A stretch of 64,000 nucleotides of DNA from VRUE01 sp046733275 (lineage in GTDB: Bacteria > Actinomycetota > Thermoleophilia > Solirubrobacterales > 70-9), in NCBI GenBank assembly GCA_046733275.1, contig JBKPOW010000052.1, forward strand, positions 1-64,000. The letters run 5' to 3'. Below are positions 24,246 through 32,818 of the stretch, piece after piece. Numbering within the stretch: the first letter of the stretch is position 1; each line of letters begins with the position of its first letter. Under the pieces are notes generated by a model. That model ran no database searches and had not been told where the DNA came from. It saw nothing but the letters and a program-made list of their open reading frames with translations. A program made the translations under genes and the position numbers.

Positions 24246-24452
24246 TTTCGCGAATCCCCTGCACGTGGGTGGGTCGGGCTCGGCGGGGGTCGCCGAAACA
24301 AGATCGAACCATCCCCGCATATCGCCGTTATTCCAGGCACTAATGCGCATTAGTGCCTGGAACCGCCCGAATGCGCGGCGATTGGCGCCGATTCCGTCTT
24401 GCATTGATCTCGTGGTAGCGGTAACGGGCGGCCGGCGAGGTACCCTGGCCCT
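24246..24452 (+). repeat. Element left-end repeat LE3 with a 32-bp perfect palindrome
   Basis: TTTCGCGAATCCCCTGCACG, TCGCCGAAACAAGATCGAAC and CCCGCATATCGCC follow the attachment copy as in LE2. At 24331-24362 there is a perfect 32-bp palindrome, half-site TTCCAGGCACTAATGC, the largest version of the palindrome seen in the other left ends. GCGCGGCGATTGGCGCCGAT follows, as in LE1. The remainder up to 24452 has no recognisable feature. Confidence 0.75.
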
Positions 24453-24686
24453 ATGGCCCAGGAGCGAATCACTGTCGACCCGAACCGGATGCGTGGCCTG
24501 CCCTGCATCCGCGACACCCGCGTCACCGTCAGCGCGGTGCTCGGCCAGCTTGCCGCTGGCGCCGGTATGGACAAGCTGCTGTCCGACTACTCTTACCTGG
24601 AACGCGAGGACGTCCTTGCCGCGCTCGAATACGCAGCAGCCGCTGCACAGGAGCGCGAGCTGGCAGTTGTAGCTCCGGCAGCGTGA
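24453..24686 (+). CDS. DUF433 antitoxin-like protein
   Basis: 77 residues from ATG 24453. ERITVDPNRMRGLPCIRDTR, then VTVSAVLGQLAAGAGMDKLL and YLEREDVLAALEYAAA, is the standard DUF433 domain (VapB45-like HTH antitoxin), which normally precedes a DUF5615 PIN-like toxin. The downstream partner here starts properly (GTGA overlap at 24683) but stops after eight residues, so the antitoxin is now orphan or only a fossil of the pair. Confidence 0.85.
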   Translation: MAQERITVDPNRMRGLPCIRDTRVTVSAVLGQLAAGAGMDKLLSDYSYLEREDVLAALEYAAAAAQERELAVVAPAA

Positions 24687-24709
24687 AGCTGCTCCTTGAC
24701 CCACGTTGA
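24683..24709 (+). pseudogene. Start fragment of a DUF5615 PIN-like toxin
   Basis: GTG 24683 overlaps the antitoxin stop and opens MKLLLDPR, the usual N-terminus of DUF5615 toxins, then hits TGA at 24707-24709. The missing part may be the fragment at 27082-27147, about 2.4 kb away. Confidence 0.6.
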
Positions 24710-24710
24710 C

Positions 24711-25328
24711 ATGCCTTCAGAAGCAGAACGCGTAATTGTCTGCCCTCACTGTGACCGACCAGCGACGGCCAGGGTCAAGGGTGAGGCCATATGGGATGGC
24801 TTCAACCGTGACGGAGAACGCGTCGATCCGGCCGCTGAGTGGACGCTAGTTCAATGCACGAATTGCTTGATGCCGAGTCTGCAAGTGCGGGAGGACTATG
24901 GCGGAGGATTCGAGGGCGACGAGCCAGTCTTCATCTACCCGGCACCACGCCGGCTCAGCCCCCAGATCCCCTCCCCGTTGCGCCGTGAGTGGGAAGAAGC
25001 CAAGTCATGTTTCGATGCCAAGGCGTATTCCGCTTGCACCGTAATGGTTCGCAGAACCGTCGAGGGGGCCTGCATGGAACTCGGCGTAAAGAAAAGAACG
25101 CTTGCCATGAGTTTGAAAGAGCTGCAGAACAAGGGGCTGATCGACGGCACCCTCGCCGAATGGGCCACTGCGCTTCGAGTCGCCGGAAATCAGGGGGCGC
25201 ATTACACGGGCGAGCCTGTTGCCCGTGACGACGCCGAGGACTCCCTCGCCTTCGCCGAGGCGCTCCTGGATCACGTGTACGTACTCCGCAAGCGCTTCGA
25301 GGCATTCAAAGAACGACTCGATAAATAG
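24711..25328 (+). CDS. DUF4145-domain protein with N-terminal zinc ribbon
   Basis: 205 residues from ATG 24711. The N-terminus has VIVCPHCDRPATA and VQCTNCLMPS, two Cys pairs typical of a zinc ribbon. The C-terminal half is a DUF4145 (HEPN-like) domain: FDAKAYSACTVMVRRTVEGACMELG, then LIDGTLAEWATALRVAGNQGAHY. Proteins of this family occur alone or near restriction and defence genes; the molecular function is not settled. It sits between the broken toxin-antitoxin pair and a broken membrane protein. Confidence 0.8.
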   Translation: MPSEAERVIVCPHCDRPATARVKGEAIWDGFNRDGERVDPAAEWTLVQCTNCLMPSLQVREDYGGGFEGDEPVFIYPAPRRLSPQIPSPLRREWEEAKSCFDAKAYSACTVMVRRTVEGACMELGVKKRTLAMSLKELQNKGLIDGTLAEWATALRVAGNQGAHYTGEPVARDDAEDSLAFAEALLDHVYVLRKRFEAFKERLDK

Positions 25329-25554
25329 TTGTCTACTTGCCTTCGCGGGATCCGGGTAGTTCGTTGGCGTGAAGAAGGTACCGTCGAGGGCTGTCATCTG
25401 GAGCGGTGCGAACAGGAGGATGTCCGGCTGACGATGGATGAGTCAAATGGGAAACGCGCTCCACAATGTCGGGAGCTTCTGGCGAGAAGTTCTCGAATGC
25501 ACGCGGCTCTCCCCATGTGACCGACCCGCCGCCTAAGGGGCCAGAATTCTAGTC

Positions 25555-26064
25555 GTGCTCTATCCCAATCTCGCCGCCGTCCTGCCGGTCGCCGATGGCG
25601 GCGGATTCACGCTAGTCCTAGGCGCCTACGGGGCGATTGTCTCGACGCTGCTCGCCGTCTGGCAGTTGCTCCGTGATCGCCCCGGGGTGAAGTTGCGCCT
25701 GACCCCGACCATGTCGAATATGCGCCGGAAACCGAGGCCGGCGCTGCGCTCACGCGCGACTTCTGGGAGGTCCGGGTCGTCAATCACCGGAAGCGGCCAA
25801 TCACGATCCGGCGAGGCGGCCTACTCGGCGACCATGGCCAGCACATCAACGCTCGGATCGTTGATCCCTATGCGATTGACGAGGGTCGCCCGAGGTGGAT
25901 CGAACCCTTCCCCAAGACGCTCACCGACGGGACCAGCTTTTCGTTCTTCCTCGAAGCTGACTTCCGGCGTGACCGCGACCAGATGGGCGCCTACGTCCTG
26001 GACGACCTCGACCGGGACTTCCGGGCCTACTCGCCGTCGTTCTCACCCCGCCGGCTACGCTGAA
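25555..26064 (+). pseudogene. Single-pass membrane protein gene with one frameshift
   Basis: From 25555 the frame gives a hydrophobic N-terminal helix (GFTLVLGAYGAIVSTLLAVWQLLRDRPGVKLRLTP) and then turns into Ser/Arg/Thr-rich nonsense near 25700. A neighbouring frame gives a normal-looking continuation: ALTRDFWEVRVVNHRKRPIT, then INARIVDPYAIDEGRPRW and GTSFSFFLEADFRRDRDQMG, ending at TGA 26062-26064. Joined, it is a membrane-anchored beta-rich protein of about 170 residues; such proteins are common but uncharacterised. Bases 25329-25554 before it and 26065-26283 after it show nothing else. Confidence 0.6.
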
Positions 26065-26283
26065 TGGAGGGCGCGGCGCAGGTTCGAAAAGGCGGTTGGG
26101 GGCAAGGCGACGCTCCTGCGGGAGTGGCGCCCCTGGCGGTGGCGGCGCCCCCGGTGGTAACGAGTTCGTCGAGGGCAGAGCCGTGGCTGATCCTCGTCGC
26201 GATCAACTTCGGAGGGCGGGACAACCTCTGCGCGTCGGCTGCATGAAGTCGATGCCCTACGTCATACCCTATACTTCCTTGTC

Positions 26284-26520
26284 ATGCGCAAGACCAGCAT
26301 CTACCTAGATGACGAGCAGGCGGACCGGCTCGCCCGTCTGGCCCGGGCAGAGGGCCGGCCCCAGGCAGAGATCGTCCGCGACGCGATCTCCTGCTATCGG
26401 CCCAGGCCCGAGCGGGACCGGAACTTTGCTCTCGCCGGTAACTTCGAGCGCATTGATACCGCTTCTAGGCCGATCTCGGAGATTCCGGAGGCCGAGTTGA
26501 TGCACGGCTTTGGCGAGTGA
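26284..26520 (+). CDS. Ribbon-helix-helix antitoxin (VapB-like)
   Basis: 78 residues from ATG 26284. MRKTSIYLDDEQADRLARLA and GRPQAEIVRDAISCY form a ribbon-helix-helix DNA-binding domain; the C-terminal part (RPISEIPEAELMHGFGE) is the likely toxin-neutralising tail. Its stop overlaps the toxin's start codon (GTGA at 26517). By analogy with VapBC it should bind its own promoter together with the toxin. Confidence 0.85.
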   Translation: MRKTSIYLDDEQADRLARLARAEGRPQAEIVRDAISCYRPRPERDRNFALAGNFERIDTASRPISEIPEAELMHGFGE

Positions 26521-26939
26521 CGCTCGTCCTCGACGCGGCGCCGCTGGTGGCATTGGCAGACGCCAAGGAGCCTCAGCTCGAGGCGCTGCTGAGAATCCGT
26601 AAGGAGGAGGAAGGTCAACTAATCTTGCCGGCACCGGTCGCGGCCGAGGTCGACTACCTGCTCGGTGTCCGCTTTGGCGAAGCGGCTCGACGCGCCTTCC
26701 TCAGCGATCTCGCTGCGCAGCGCTATGACGTTGCCTGCCTTGAAGCCGGCGACTACCGGGCGGTTGCCGAGCTCGACGCCCGCTACTCCGATCTCGGCCT
26801 CGGACTGGCTGACTGCTCGATCATGGTTCTCGCGGAGCGCTACGAGACGCAACGTCTGCTCACCTTCGATGAACGGCATTTCCGAGCGGTCAGGCCACTT
26901 CAAGGTGGGGCGTTCGAGTTGCTGCCGGTGGATTTCTAG
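26517..26939 (+). CDS. PIN-domain toxin (VapC-like ribonuclease)
   Basis: 140 residues from GTG 26517. PIN acidic residues are all visible: D6 in LVLDAAPL, E44 in VAAEVDYLL, D99 in GLADCSIM and D118 in LLTFDERHF. Intact members cut RNA in the cytoplasm, commonly tRNA or rRNA. With the preceding ribbon-helix-helix gene this is the only apparently complete toxin-antitoxin pair in the window. Confidence 0.87.
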   Translation: MTLVLDAAPLVALADAKEPQLEALLRIRKEEEGQLILPAPVAAEVDYLLGVRFGEAARRAFLSDLAAQRYDVACLEAGDYRAVAELDARYSDLGLGLADCSIMVLAERYETQRLLTFDERHFRAVRPLQGGAFELLPVDF

Positions 26940-27081
26940 CCAGGCGCGCTGTCGGGCTCATTCGCCAACCCGCCGAAATCGCTATTCGAACCGGTCCTGG
27001 CGGGACCGAAAGTGCCCAAAAATGCCGCTCCGCGAAGGCTTCGGTATAGCAGTGCACCCGGCCGAGACCTGATCGCACCCG

Positions 27082-27147
27082 GTCACGGAGCGACTCCTCA
27101 AAGAGGCAGGGCACGACGCTGTCCATGTCGGGGACGTTGGCTGCTAA
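27082..27147 (+). pseudogene. C-terminal fragment of a DUF5615 toxin
   Basis: In one frame the DNA reads VTERLLKEAGHDAVHVGDVGC followed by TAA at 27145-27147. The AGHDAVHVGDVG string is characteristic of DUF5615 PIN-like toxins. There is no start codon context. The rest of 26940-27216 shows nothing recognisable. Confidence 0.55.
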
Positions 27148-27216
27148 GCGCGCCCCGATCCGGAGGACCCTGTGTCAGGTCGTGCAATTGTCAGCCAGCG
27201 GCGATAATGTCGATTA

Positions 27217-28012
27217 ATGGGACGAGAAACGAGAATTTGTGCGGTGATCGCGGCGGCCGTTGCGCTGCTGTGCATTGGTTCCTCGGCGCAGGCGTCGGAC
27301 CGTAACGATCGGTGATCCGTCGCTCGTCACCGGCAACAAAGCCATGGGATGCGGATCGAAAAGCGCTTGCACCTTTGTCGGCATCGGACTCCCCTCGCAG
27401 CTTGGCATTACCAGATCGCCTATCGAGGGCAGGATCATCAGTTGGCGGATGGTGACCTTCGGCAATCCGCCACCTGGCTACGCGATCCGCGTGATGAAGG
27501 CGTTTGAAGGCCAGAACGATGAATTCACCGGTGGCGCGACGTCGGCACCCGTCAATCCGCCAAGCGTGGTCGGCGGACTGCAGGAATTCGCAGCCGACGT
27601 CCCGATCGAAGTAAGGGACTACGTCGGCCTTGATGTTCCGGTCAACGGCACGGTCTCGTTGGGGGCCGGGCCGTCGGGCTCTTACAGGTACTTCAACCCA
27701 ACGCTCCCGGTGGGCGAAACCCGCTCGACCGGCGTCTTCTCGCCCCAGCTCGCCTTCAATGCCGAGATCAAGCCCCGACCAGAAGTCAAAGCGATCGGTC
27801 CCACTATCGGGCCCGTCGCGGGTGGCACGCTTGTAACCATCGCCGGGACAGAGCTAGGGGACGTGGTTGGTGTGAACGCAGTCGCGGGAACGTCACCGAA
27901 GCGAAGCGCCGGCGTACGGACCGGCAGGGTTGTCAAGCAGCGGCCCGAAGGTGGCGCCTCGGTTCCAATAGGAACCAAGATCGTCGTCACTCTGCGCAAA
28001 CCCGGCAAGTGA
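27217..28012 (+). pseudogene. Secreted TIG/PASTA-like protein gene with a frameshift after the signal peptide
   Basis: ATG 27217 opens a signal peptide (RICAVIAAAVALLCIGSSAQA-SD), then stops early; one missing base near 27297 would join it to the frame RTVTIGDPSLVTGNKAMGCG that runs to 28012. That part ends with an IPT/TIG-like strand set (VKAIGPTIGPVAGGTLVTIA) and a PASTA-like tail (GRVVKQRPEGGASVPIGTKI). If repaired it would be a secreted surface protein of about 260 residues. It belongs by type with the secreted-protein operon that follows. Confidence 0.6.
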
Positions 28013-28125
28013 TCGCCGCTGCGCGGCGCTCGGGGTGTCTTCTTTAGAAGAGCGTCGCGCCGAGCATGATCGCCTTACGGCCGAGAGGTCTCGCGAACTC
28101 GATGCTATTGGGCACTCCGCAGGAG

Positions 28126-28581
28126 TCAGGCAAGGAACGGCTCGTGGAGGTAGCTCCCCGCTGGCGTTTGCGGAGCTGGGGTGGATCGATGAGTGGGAGT
28201 TCCTGGTGCAGCCCAGGCTGGTGGGCCAATGGGCCGACGTTGCTCGCGGGCCAGCGTGTCGACTCGGCGGCGAGGCCCCGGATCCCGCGGTCGGCCGACG
28301 AGCAGCTTGACCGGCCTTCGCTTGTGAGCCCTGCCGATGCCGATGTGGTGCAGCCTGCTGTCGTGGCGCAGGGTCACGGTGCCGCTGGCGTCGACCTTGT
28401 CCTCGCGGACACGGAAGTGGGTCTCTGCTGAGGGAGAGCCAGGTGCCCGCGCCTTGGCCCGGGCGCCGAAGGCCTGCACGGGCATGCGCCCGCCGAGTGC
28501 CCTGTGTGGCCTTCTCGCGTTGTAGTAGCTGGTGAAACCGTCGAGTTGCCGTTGCAGGTGGGCAGCGGTGATGTCAGACAA
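28126..28581 (-). pseudogene. IS481-family transposase C-terminal remnant
   Basis: On the minus strand the frame reads LQRQLDGFTSYYNARRPHRA and LGGRMPVQAFGARAKA, the end of an rve/IS481 catalytic core, then VTLRHDSRLHHIGIGRAHKR and RPVKLLV, the usual IS481 C-terminus. The N-terminal two thirds, including the first catalytic Asp residues, are absent. The last ~40 residues are unrelated read-through. Confidence 0.7.
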
Positions 28582-28615
28582 CGCCCTCGCCTACCGCAGG
28601 TCGAACGTCTTCAAG

Positions 28616-28745
28616 CGATTAGCGGCGATATCGGCCGGTTCCGCGTCGCTTCCGCCAGCGGCGGGGGAGCTAAGTTTGCCGGCGCCAAGACATAAGTGCC
28701 CCTGGCGGCGCGCTAACGCCCCGGGGCCTGGCCACGAAGCACCTT
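28616..28745 (+). repeat. Internal copy of the element left end
   Basis: GCGATTAGCGGCGAT, GTCGCTTCCGCCAGC, GACATAAGTGCCCC and AACGCCCCGGGGCCTGGCCA match the distal half of LE1 (about 3504-3635) block by block with substitutions and small indels. The half nearest the attachment site is missing. It suggests that E3 is itself made of two elements, or that an end was copied by rearrangement. The remainder of 28582-29075 has no credible gene. Confidence 0.65.
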
Positions 28746-29075
28746 CTGTCGGTAAGCGATCCCTTCGACGCCCTGGACTCGGAGCGCGCGACCTGAGTGT
28801 CTCCAATCAGGCCCTACGTCTTCCCGCCCCGCAAGCCGAAAGCCAAAGGCCCGCCACCGGAGCCGATCCTCCGGGGCACTCCGGCGGGACGGGCCCTCAC
28901 CGACTCATTCGACCCGACCGCGGATCTCTGCGTCGACGTTGTGATCGGCGAGCCGGTCGACGGCCTCAACAACAGCGGCTGACGGGCACGCGCCTGTAGA
29001 GCGGGCCACGTCCCTGCGTCGGTCGATTGCCCTGGCCAGCGCCGTCAGCGCGATCGCGGGCTCCTGAGAGCTCTC

Positions 29076-29105
29076 TTGACATTCAGACACACGTGTGTCT
29101 TAATC
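29076..29105 (+). promoter_or_regulatory. Promoter of the secreted-protein operon with an operator between -35 and -10
   Basis: TTGACA at 29076-29081 is a consensus -35; TTAATC at 29100-29105, 18 bp away, is an acceptable -10. The spacer contains GACACACGTGTGTC (29086-29099), a perfect 14-bp palindrome of TetR-operator size. A repressor bound there would block RNA polymerase. No regulator gene lies next to it, so it would act from elsewhere. Confidence 0.65.
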
Positions 29106-29113
29106 CCCCGCAG

Positions 29114-29145
29114 CACGAGAAACACGGATGTCCGCGTTTCTCGTG
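29114..29145 (+). promoter_or_regulatory. Stable hairpin in the 5' leader of the secreted-protein operon
   Basis: CACGAGAAAC (29114-29123) pairs perfectly with GTTTCTCGTG (29136-29145); inside, CGGA pairs with TCCG. It starts about 9 bases after the putative -10. It could protect the mRNA 5' end or act as a second protein-binding site. No T run follows, so it is not a standard terminator. Confidence 0.5.
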
Positions 29146-29229
29146 ACCACAGGGAACAGGATCAAAAGAGCCATGGGGCCGCCCAGGGAAGCGGCAGGCA
29201 GGGGCTCTAGCGGACAAGGAGAGAGATAC

Positions 29230-32200
29230 GTGAGACGCCACGCACCGCTTGCGGGAACGACCGGCGAGAAGTCGGCTCGCTTCCCCTGTGTCACCGTTGC
29301 CTTTCGCTTCTTCGCCGCCACCGTCTTCGCGCTCCTGCTCCTCAGCCCCGCCGCAAGCGCTCAGCGCGGCACTGTTCAGATCATCGATACGGGTGGAAGC
29401 GTCGCCAGCGTCGCCGTCGACGACGCGAGCGGCGACCTCTACGTTGCCTCGGGCGCAAACATCAAGGTCTATGACGCGTCCGGCGCATTTCAGTTCGAGT
29501 TCGGCGAACCGGCGAGCGACCTCGCCATCGACCAGGTCAGTCACAACGTCTACGCCCTTGAATCAGGCAAGCAACGCGTCGCCAAGTACGACGCAGCGGG
29601 CAATTTCCTCTTCTACTTCGGTTGGAACGTCAACCTTACCGAGGTCGGCAGCGCTCCCGAGATCTGCCCGAGGGACGGTTTCCCGGGAGATGTTTGCCAG
29701 GAGGGGGAGCCACGCAGGGACCCCGGCGCCATTGGATATCCGCGTGACCCTAAAATAGGAAATGATTTCTCAATCGCAGCTGCCGGAATTGCTGTGGGTC
29801 CTGGCGGGGCGGTATTCATTTCCGAACCGGGTGCAATCGAAATCGATATCTCCGAAAACGTCACGCGCGGCAATAATCGCGTCCAAATCTTTAGTAAATC
29901 GGGCGAATTTTCATCGACTTTCTCTCTCCCCTTCGATCCGAATTGCGATCCTCAAGTATTCGAATGTATTCAAACGTCCAACCACGAGCCCGATCAAATC
30001 GCTGTCGACAGCCAGGGAGTGATCTACACCACTCCAGTTTCGTCCGGTGAAACCGCCGACCCCCGCTTCCCCGGTTGCAGCCTTGTGGCCAATTTCCAAG
30101 TATGCGTCGTCAAGCGCTTCACCTCTTCGGGGACCCAGCTGGCCGACTTCGCCCCCTCGCGGGTCTTTCCTAAACTCTTCGACATAGCCGCCGACTTGAG
30201 CAACGGCGACATCTACGTCTATCAGGCCAGTAGTAAAGAGGCGAGGCAGTACGAGATCGCTGTCTACAGCAATCAAGGTAGCTTCCTGGAAGACGTAGCA
30301 CTCGGCCTTCCGCCAGACGGTTCTGGCTTGGCCGTGCGCGCCGGTACCAGCCGGGCCTATACGTCAGACGGCACCAACCGCGTTTTCGTGCTCGACACGA
30401 TCGCCCTCCTCCCCGAAGCGACGATGGACTCGGTCGCCGACATAACTTCCGGTGGCGCAACGTTCCACGGCACGGCAAACCCCCGGACGAGCGAAATCGA
30501 AACGGGCTATGTCTTCGAATACCGTCCTGACGGTGAGGACGACTGGACTCGAGTCTCGAGTTCGGACGTCCCGATCGGAACCGGCACCGACCCGGTTCCG
30601 GTTACGCAGGAAGTCAGCGGCCTTGCGCCCAACACCACCTACCATGCGAGGCTCACGGTAGCCCGCGAACTGGGGGCGGGAGCGGCTCGTTCCAATGAGA
30701 TTTCGTTCACCACCGACGCTGAGATCCCCACGGTCTCGCGCCTCGGCGCGTCCCGAATCACCGATACCGGCGCCCTGCTCGGTGCGCGGATAGACCCCAG
30801 GCACGCCGCCACCTCCTATTACTTCCAGTACGGGACCGATACGAGCTACGGAAGAACGGCTCCCGTGGCAGGGAACGGCGACGCCGGCGCCGGCCTCGGC
30901 GAAGTCGCCGTCTTCGAGCGCATCGAGGGCCTGACTGCGGACACCACCTATCACTACTGCCTCGTGGCGGAGAATTTCGTCGGCCAAGCTCCCTGCGAGG
31001 ACCACACCTTCGGGACCACGACTACGGCGGCCCAGGATTGGTCGGCGCGGGGCCTCGAGCTCGTCAACGAGCCCGACAAGGGAAATCAGAGCGCTCTGTA
31101 CCCCGCCGGCACCTTCGACAACCAACGCATCATCTCTCCCGACGGCAGCCGTGTGCTGTGGGGGACCACCTCCGGCACGCCCGACAGCACTGGCGGTAAC
31201 GCCCCCTCTTTCGTCTCGAGGCGAACGCCGAGCGGTTGGCAAACCACCCCCTTTGCCCCGACCGTCGATCAGCAGCCCGATGGCTTTGCTGGAAGGCTCA
31301 CCTACCGGCTCGTGGCGGCCAGCACCGAGCTCGACCAATTCATCGCCGTGGCAAGCGAAGGCCCCGGCTCGATCGCCGAATCGCTGCCGAACTACCTGGC
31401 ACGCGTAAAAAGCCCATCTGAGCAGGAAGAGTTGGCACCGGTGACCTACGGAAGCTCGTTCGAATATTCAGAAGAGTTAGTCGCCTCGGCAGACCTTTCT
31501 CGGGCGGTCCATTCGCGGTTCCTGATCGGCTTCGAGGTCGGCCCCGATATAACGATCGCGACGCCGGACTGCGGGGGAGGGACCCGCGCCGGTCCGCCGA
31601 TGTTGTCGGCTGGCGGTGCTCCTTCCCCGATGGGCAGCGCTGCCAATCCGGTCACCCACGACTATGCCTTTCTTTACAGCGCATCCGACAGCGGCTGCGG
31701 CGAATTGCCGGAGCTGTACGCGACCGACTTCGCGACGAACACTCCAACCCTGATCTCCGGTCCGGCGCTCGGCGCCCAGCGGGGCGCGTCGTTGATCGGA
31801 ACCAAGCCCAGCGGCGAGGAAGCCCTGTTCGTCAGCAGGTCCCAGCTGGTCGCCGAGGACGCCGACAGCGGAAACGACGTCTACCTCTGGAAGGCGAGCG
31901 GAGGCCCGCCGAGCTGCCTTTCCTGTGACGTGGCCGGGTTCAACCCTTCGGAAAACCGCCACATCGCCAAGGCCTCGCGCGACTTCAGCCACGTCTACTA
32001 CCTCGGCGCCGACGGGGCGACCTACGTCCTGCGAACCGAAACTCATGAGCTCCATCTCGTCAGCCTTGGCAAAACGCTCGTCACCGACGAGCGCACCAGG
32101 ATCACCCCGGATGGCGATGTGGCGCTCTTCCGCTCGGTGGACGCGGGCACGGCCGACGAGAACCCCCGAAAACGCGGGCTGCTCTTCCGCTATGACGACC

Positions 32201-32787
32201 GGACCGAGAGCTTGGAGTGCGTGTCGTGTCAGGAGTTCAGCCACGGGCTCGGCGGAGATTCTGGCGGCGGGGTGTTCGAGGACATCGTGGTCTCAGACGA
32301 CGGCGATACGGTCGCCTTCTCCACGGGGGCGGCGCTCTCTCCGCGCGACATCAACCAGGAGATCGATGCCTATGAGTGGCACAACGGCGTCGTGCGCCTG
32401 GTCACCGACGGAGTGCACGAGTGGCCGCACAATATTTACGGCGGCACGCCGCTGGTGTGGGGGATCTCGTCCAGCGGCAGAGATCTCTTCTTCTCGGCGG
32501 GCGGCGCCCGGCTCACCGGAGAAGAGCATGACTATTACGCGAATGTCTACGACGCGAGAATCGGCGGCGGCTTCTCTCAACCGGCCCCGCCGGCCCACTG
32601 CGCGGAGGACGCCTGCCAGGGCCCCCTGAGGCCGAGCCCTGCGCTCGACATCCAGGGCAGCTCCAATTTCCATGGTGCCGACACGCGGAAGGCCGCGCGG
32701 GCGCACCGGAAGAAGCGCCGGCACAAACGCCGACACAACCACCGGCGAGCACATAGCAAGCGGTCGGAGGGTCGTCGCCGTGGTTGA
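29230..32787 (+). CDS. Very large secreted protein with beta-propeller and FN3-like domains
   Basis: 1185 residues from GTG 29230, chosen for the AAGGAG at the proper distance upstream and the clean signal peptide that follows (FRFFAATVFALLLLSPAASA, cleavage after about residue 44). Residues about 50-400 contain NHL-type propeller repeats (VAVDDASGDLYVASGANIKV, DLAIDQVSHNVYAL). About 400-600 hold FN3-like modules with LAPNTTYHARLTV and LTADTTYHYCLVAEN. About 620-1150 hold WD40/TolB-like strands. The last ~35 residues are strongly basic (AHRKKRRHKRRHNHRRAHSK). No sortase signal or membrane anchor is seen; binding to anionic cell wall by the basic tail is an inference. DNA at about 29750-30010 is distinctly AT-richer than the rest. 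Confidence 0.82.
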   Translation: MRRHAPLAGTTGEKSARFPCVTVAFRFFAATVFALLLLSPAASAQRGTVQIIDTGGSVASVAVDDASGDLYVASGANIKVYDASGAFQFEFGEPASDLAIDQVSHNVYALESGKQRVAKYDAAGNFLFYFGWNVNLTEVGSAPEICPRDGFPGDVCQEGEPRRDPGAIGYPRDPKIGNDFSIAAAGIAVGPGGAVFISEPGAIEIDISENVTRGNNRVQIFSKSGEFSSTFSLPFDPNCDPQVFECIQTSNHEPDQIAVDSQGVIYTTPVSSGETADPRFPGCSLVANFQVCVVKRFTSSGTQLADFAPSRVFPKLFDIAADLSNGDIYVYQASSKEARQYEIAVYSNQGSFLEDVALGLPPDGSGLAVRAGTSRAYTSDGTNRVFVLDTIALLPEATMDSVADITSGGATFHGTANPRTSEIETGYVFEYRPDGEDDWTRVSSSDVPIGTGTDPVPVTQEVSGLAPNTTYHARLTVARELGAGAARSNEISFTTDAEIPTVSRLGASRITDTGALLGARIDPRHAATSYYFQYGTDTSYGRTAPVAGNGDAGAGLGEVAVFERIEGLTADTTYHYCLVAENFVGQAPCEDHTFGTTTTAAQDWSARGLELVNEPDKGNQSALYPAGTFDNQRIISPDGSRVLWGTTSGTPDSTGGNAPSFVSRRTPSGWQTTPFAPTVDQQPDGFAGRLTYRLVAASTELDQFIAVASEGPGSIAESLPNYLARVKSPSEQEELAPVTYGSSFEYSEELVASADLSRAVHSRFLIGFEVGPDITIATPDCGGGTRAGPPMLSAGGAPSPMGSAANPVTHDYAFLYSASDSGCGELPELYATDFATNTPTLISGPALGAQRGASLIGTKPSGEEALFVSRSQLVAEDADSGNDVYLWKASGGPPSCLSCDVAGFNPSENRHIAKASRDFSHVYYLGADGATYVLRTETHELHLVSLGKTLVTDERTRITPDGDVALFRSVDAGTADENPRKRGLLFRYDDRTESLECVSCQEFSHGLGGDSGGGVFEDIVVSDDGDTVAFSTGAALSPRDINQEIDAYEWHNGVVRLVTDGVHEWPHNIYGGTPLVWGISSSGRDLFFSAGGARLTGEEHDYYANVYDARIGGGFSQPAPPAHCAEDACQGPLRPSPALDIQGSSNFHGADTRKAARAHRKKRRHKRRHNHRRAHSKRSEGRRRG

Positions 32788-32818
32788 GCCGAGAAAGAAC
32801 GAGGGGAACGAGGCAATA

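Noticed and set aside
26065..26283. A small gene at 26064-26246
   Set aside because: The frame has Ala/Pro/Val-rich composition, no ribosome site and no similarity recognised; it lies between a broken gene and the antitoxin gene.
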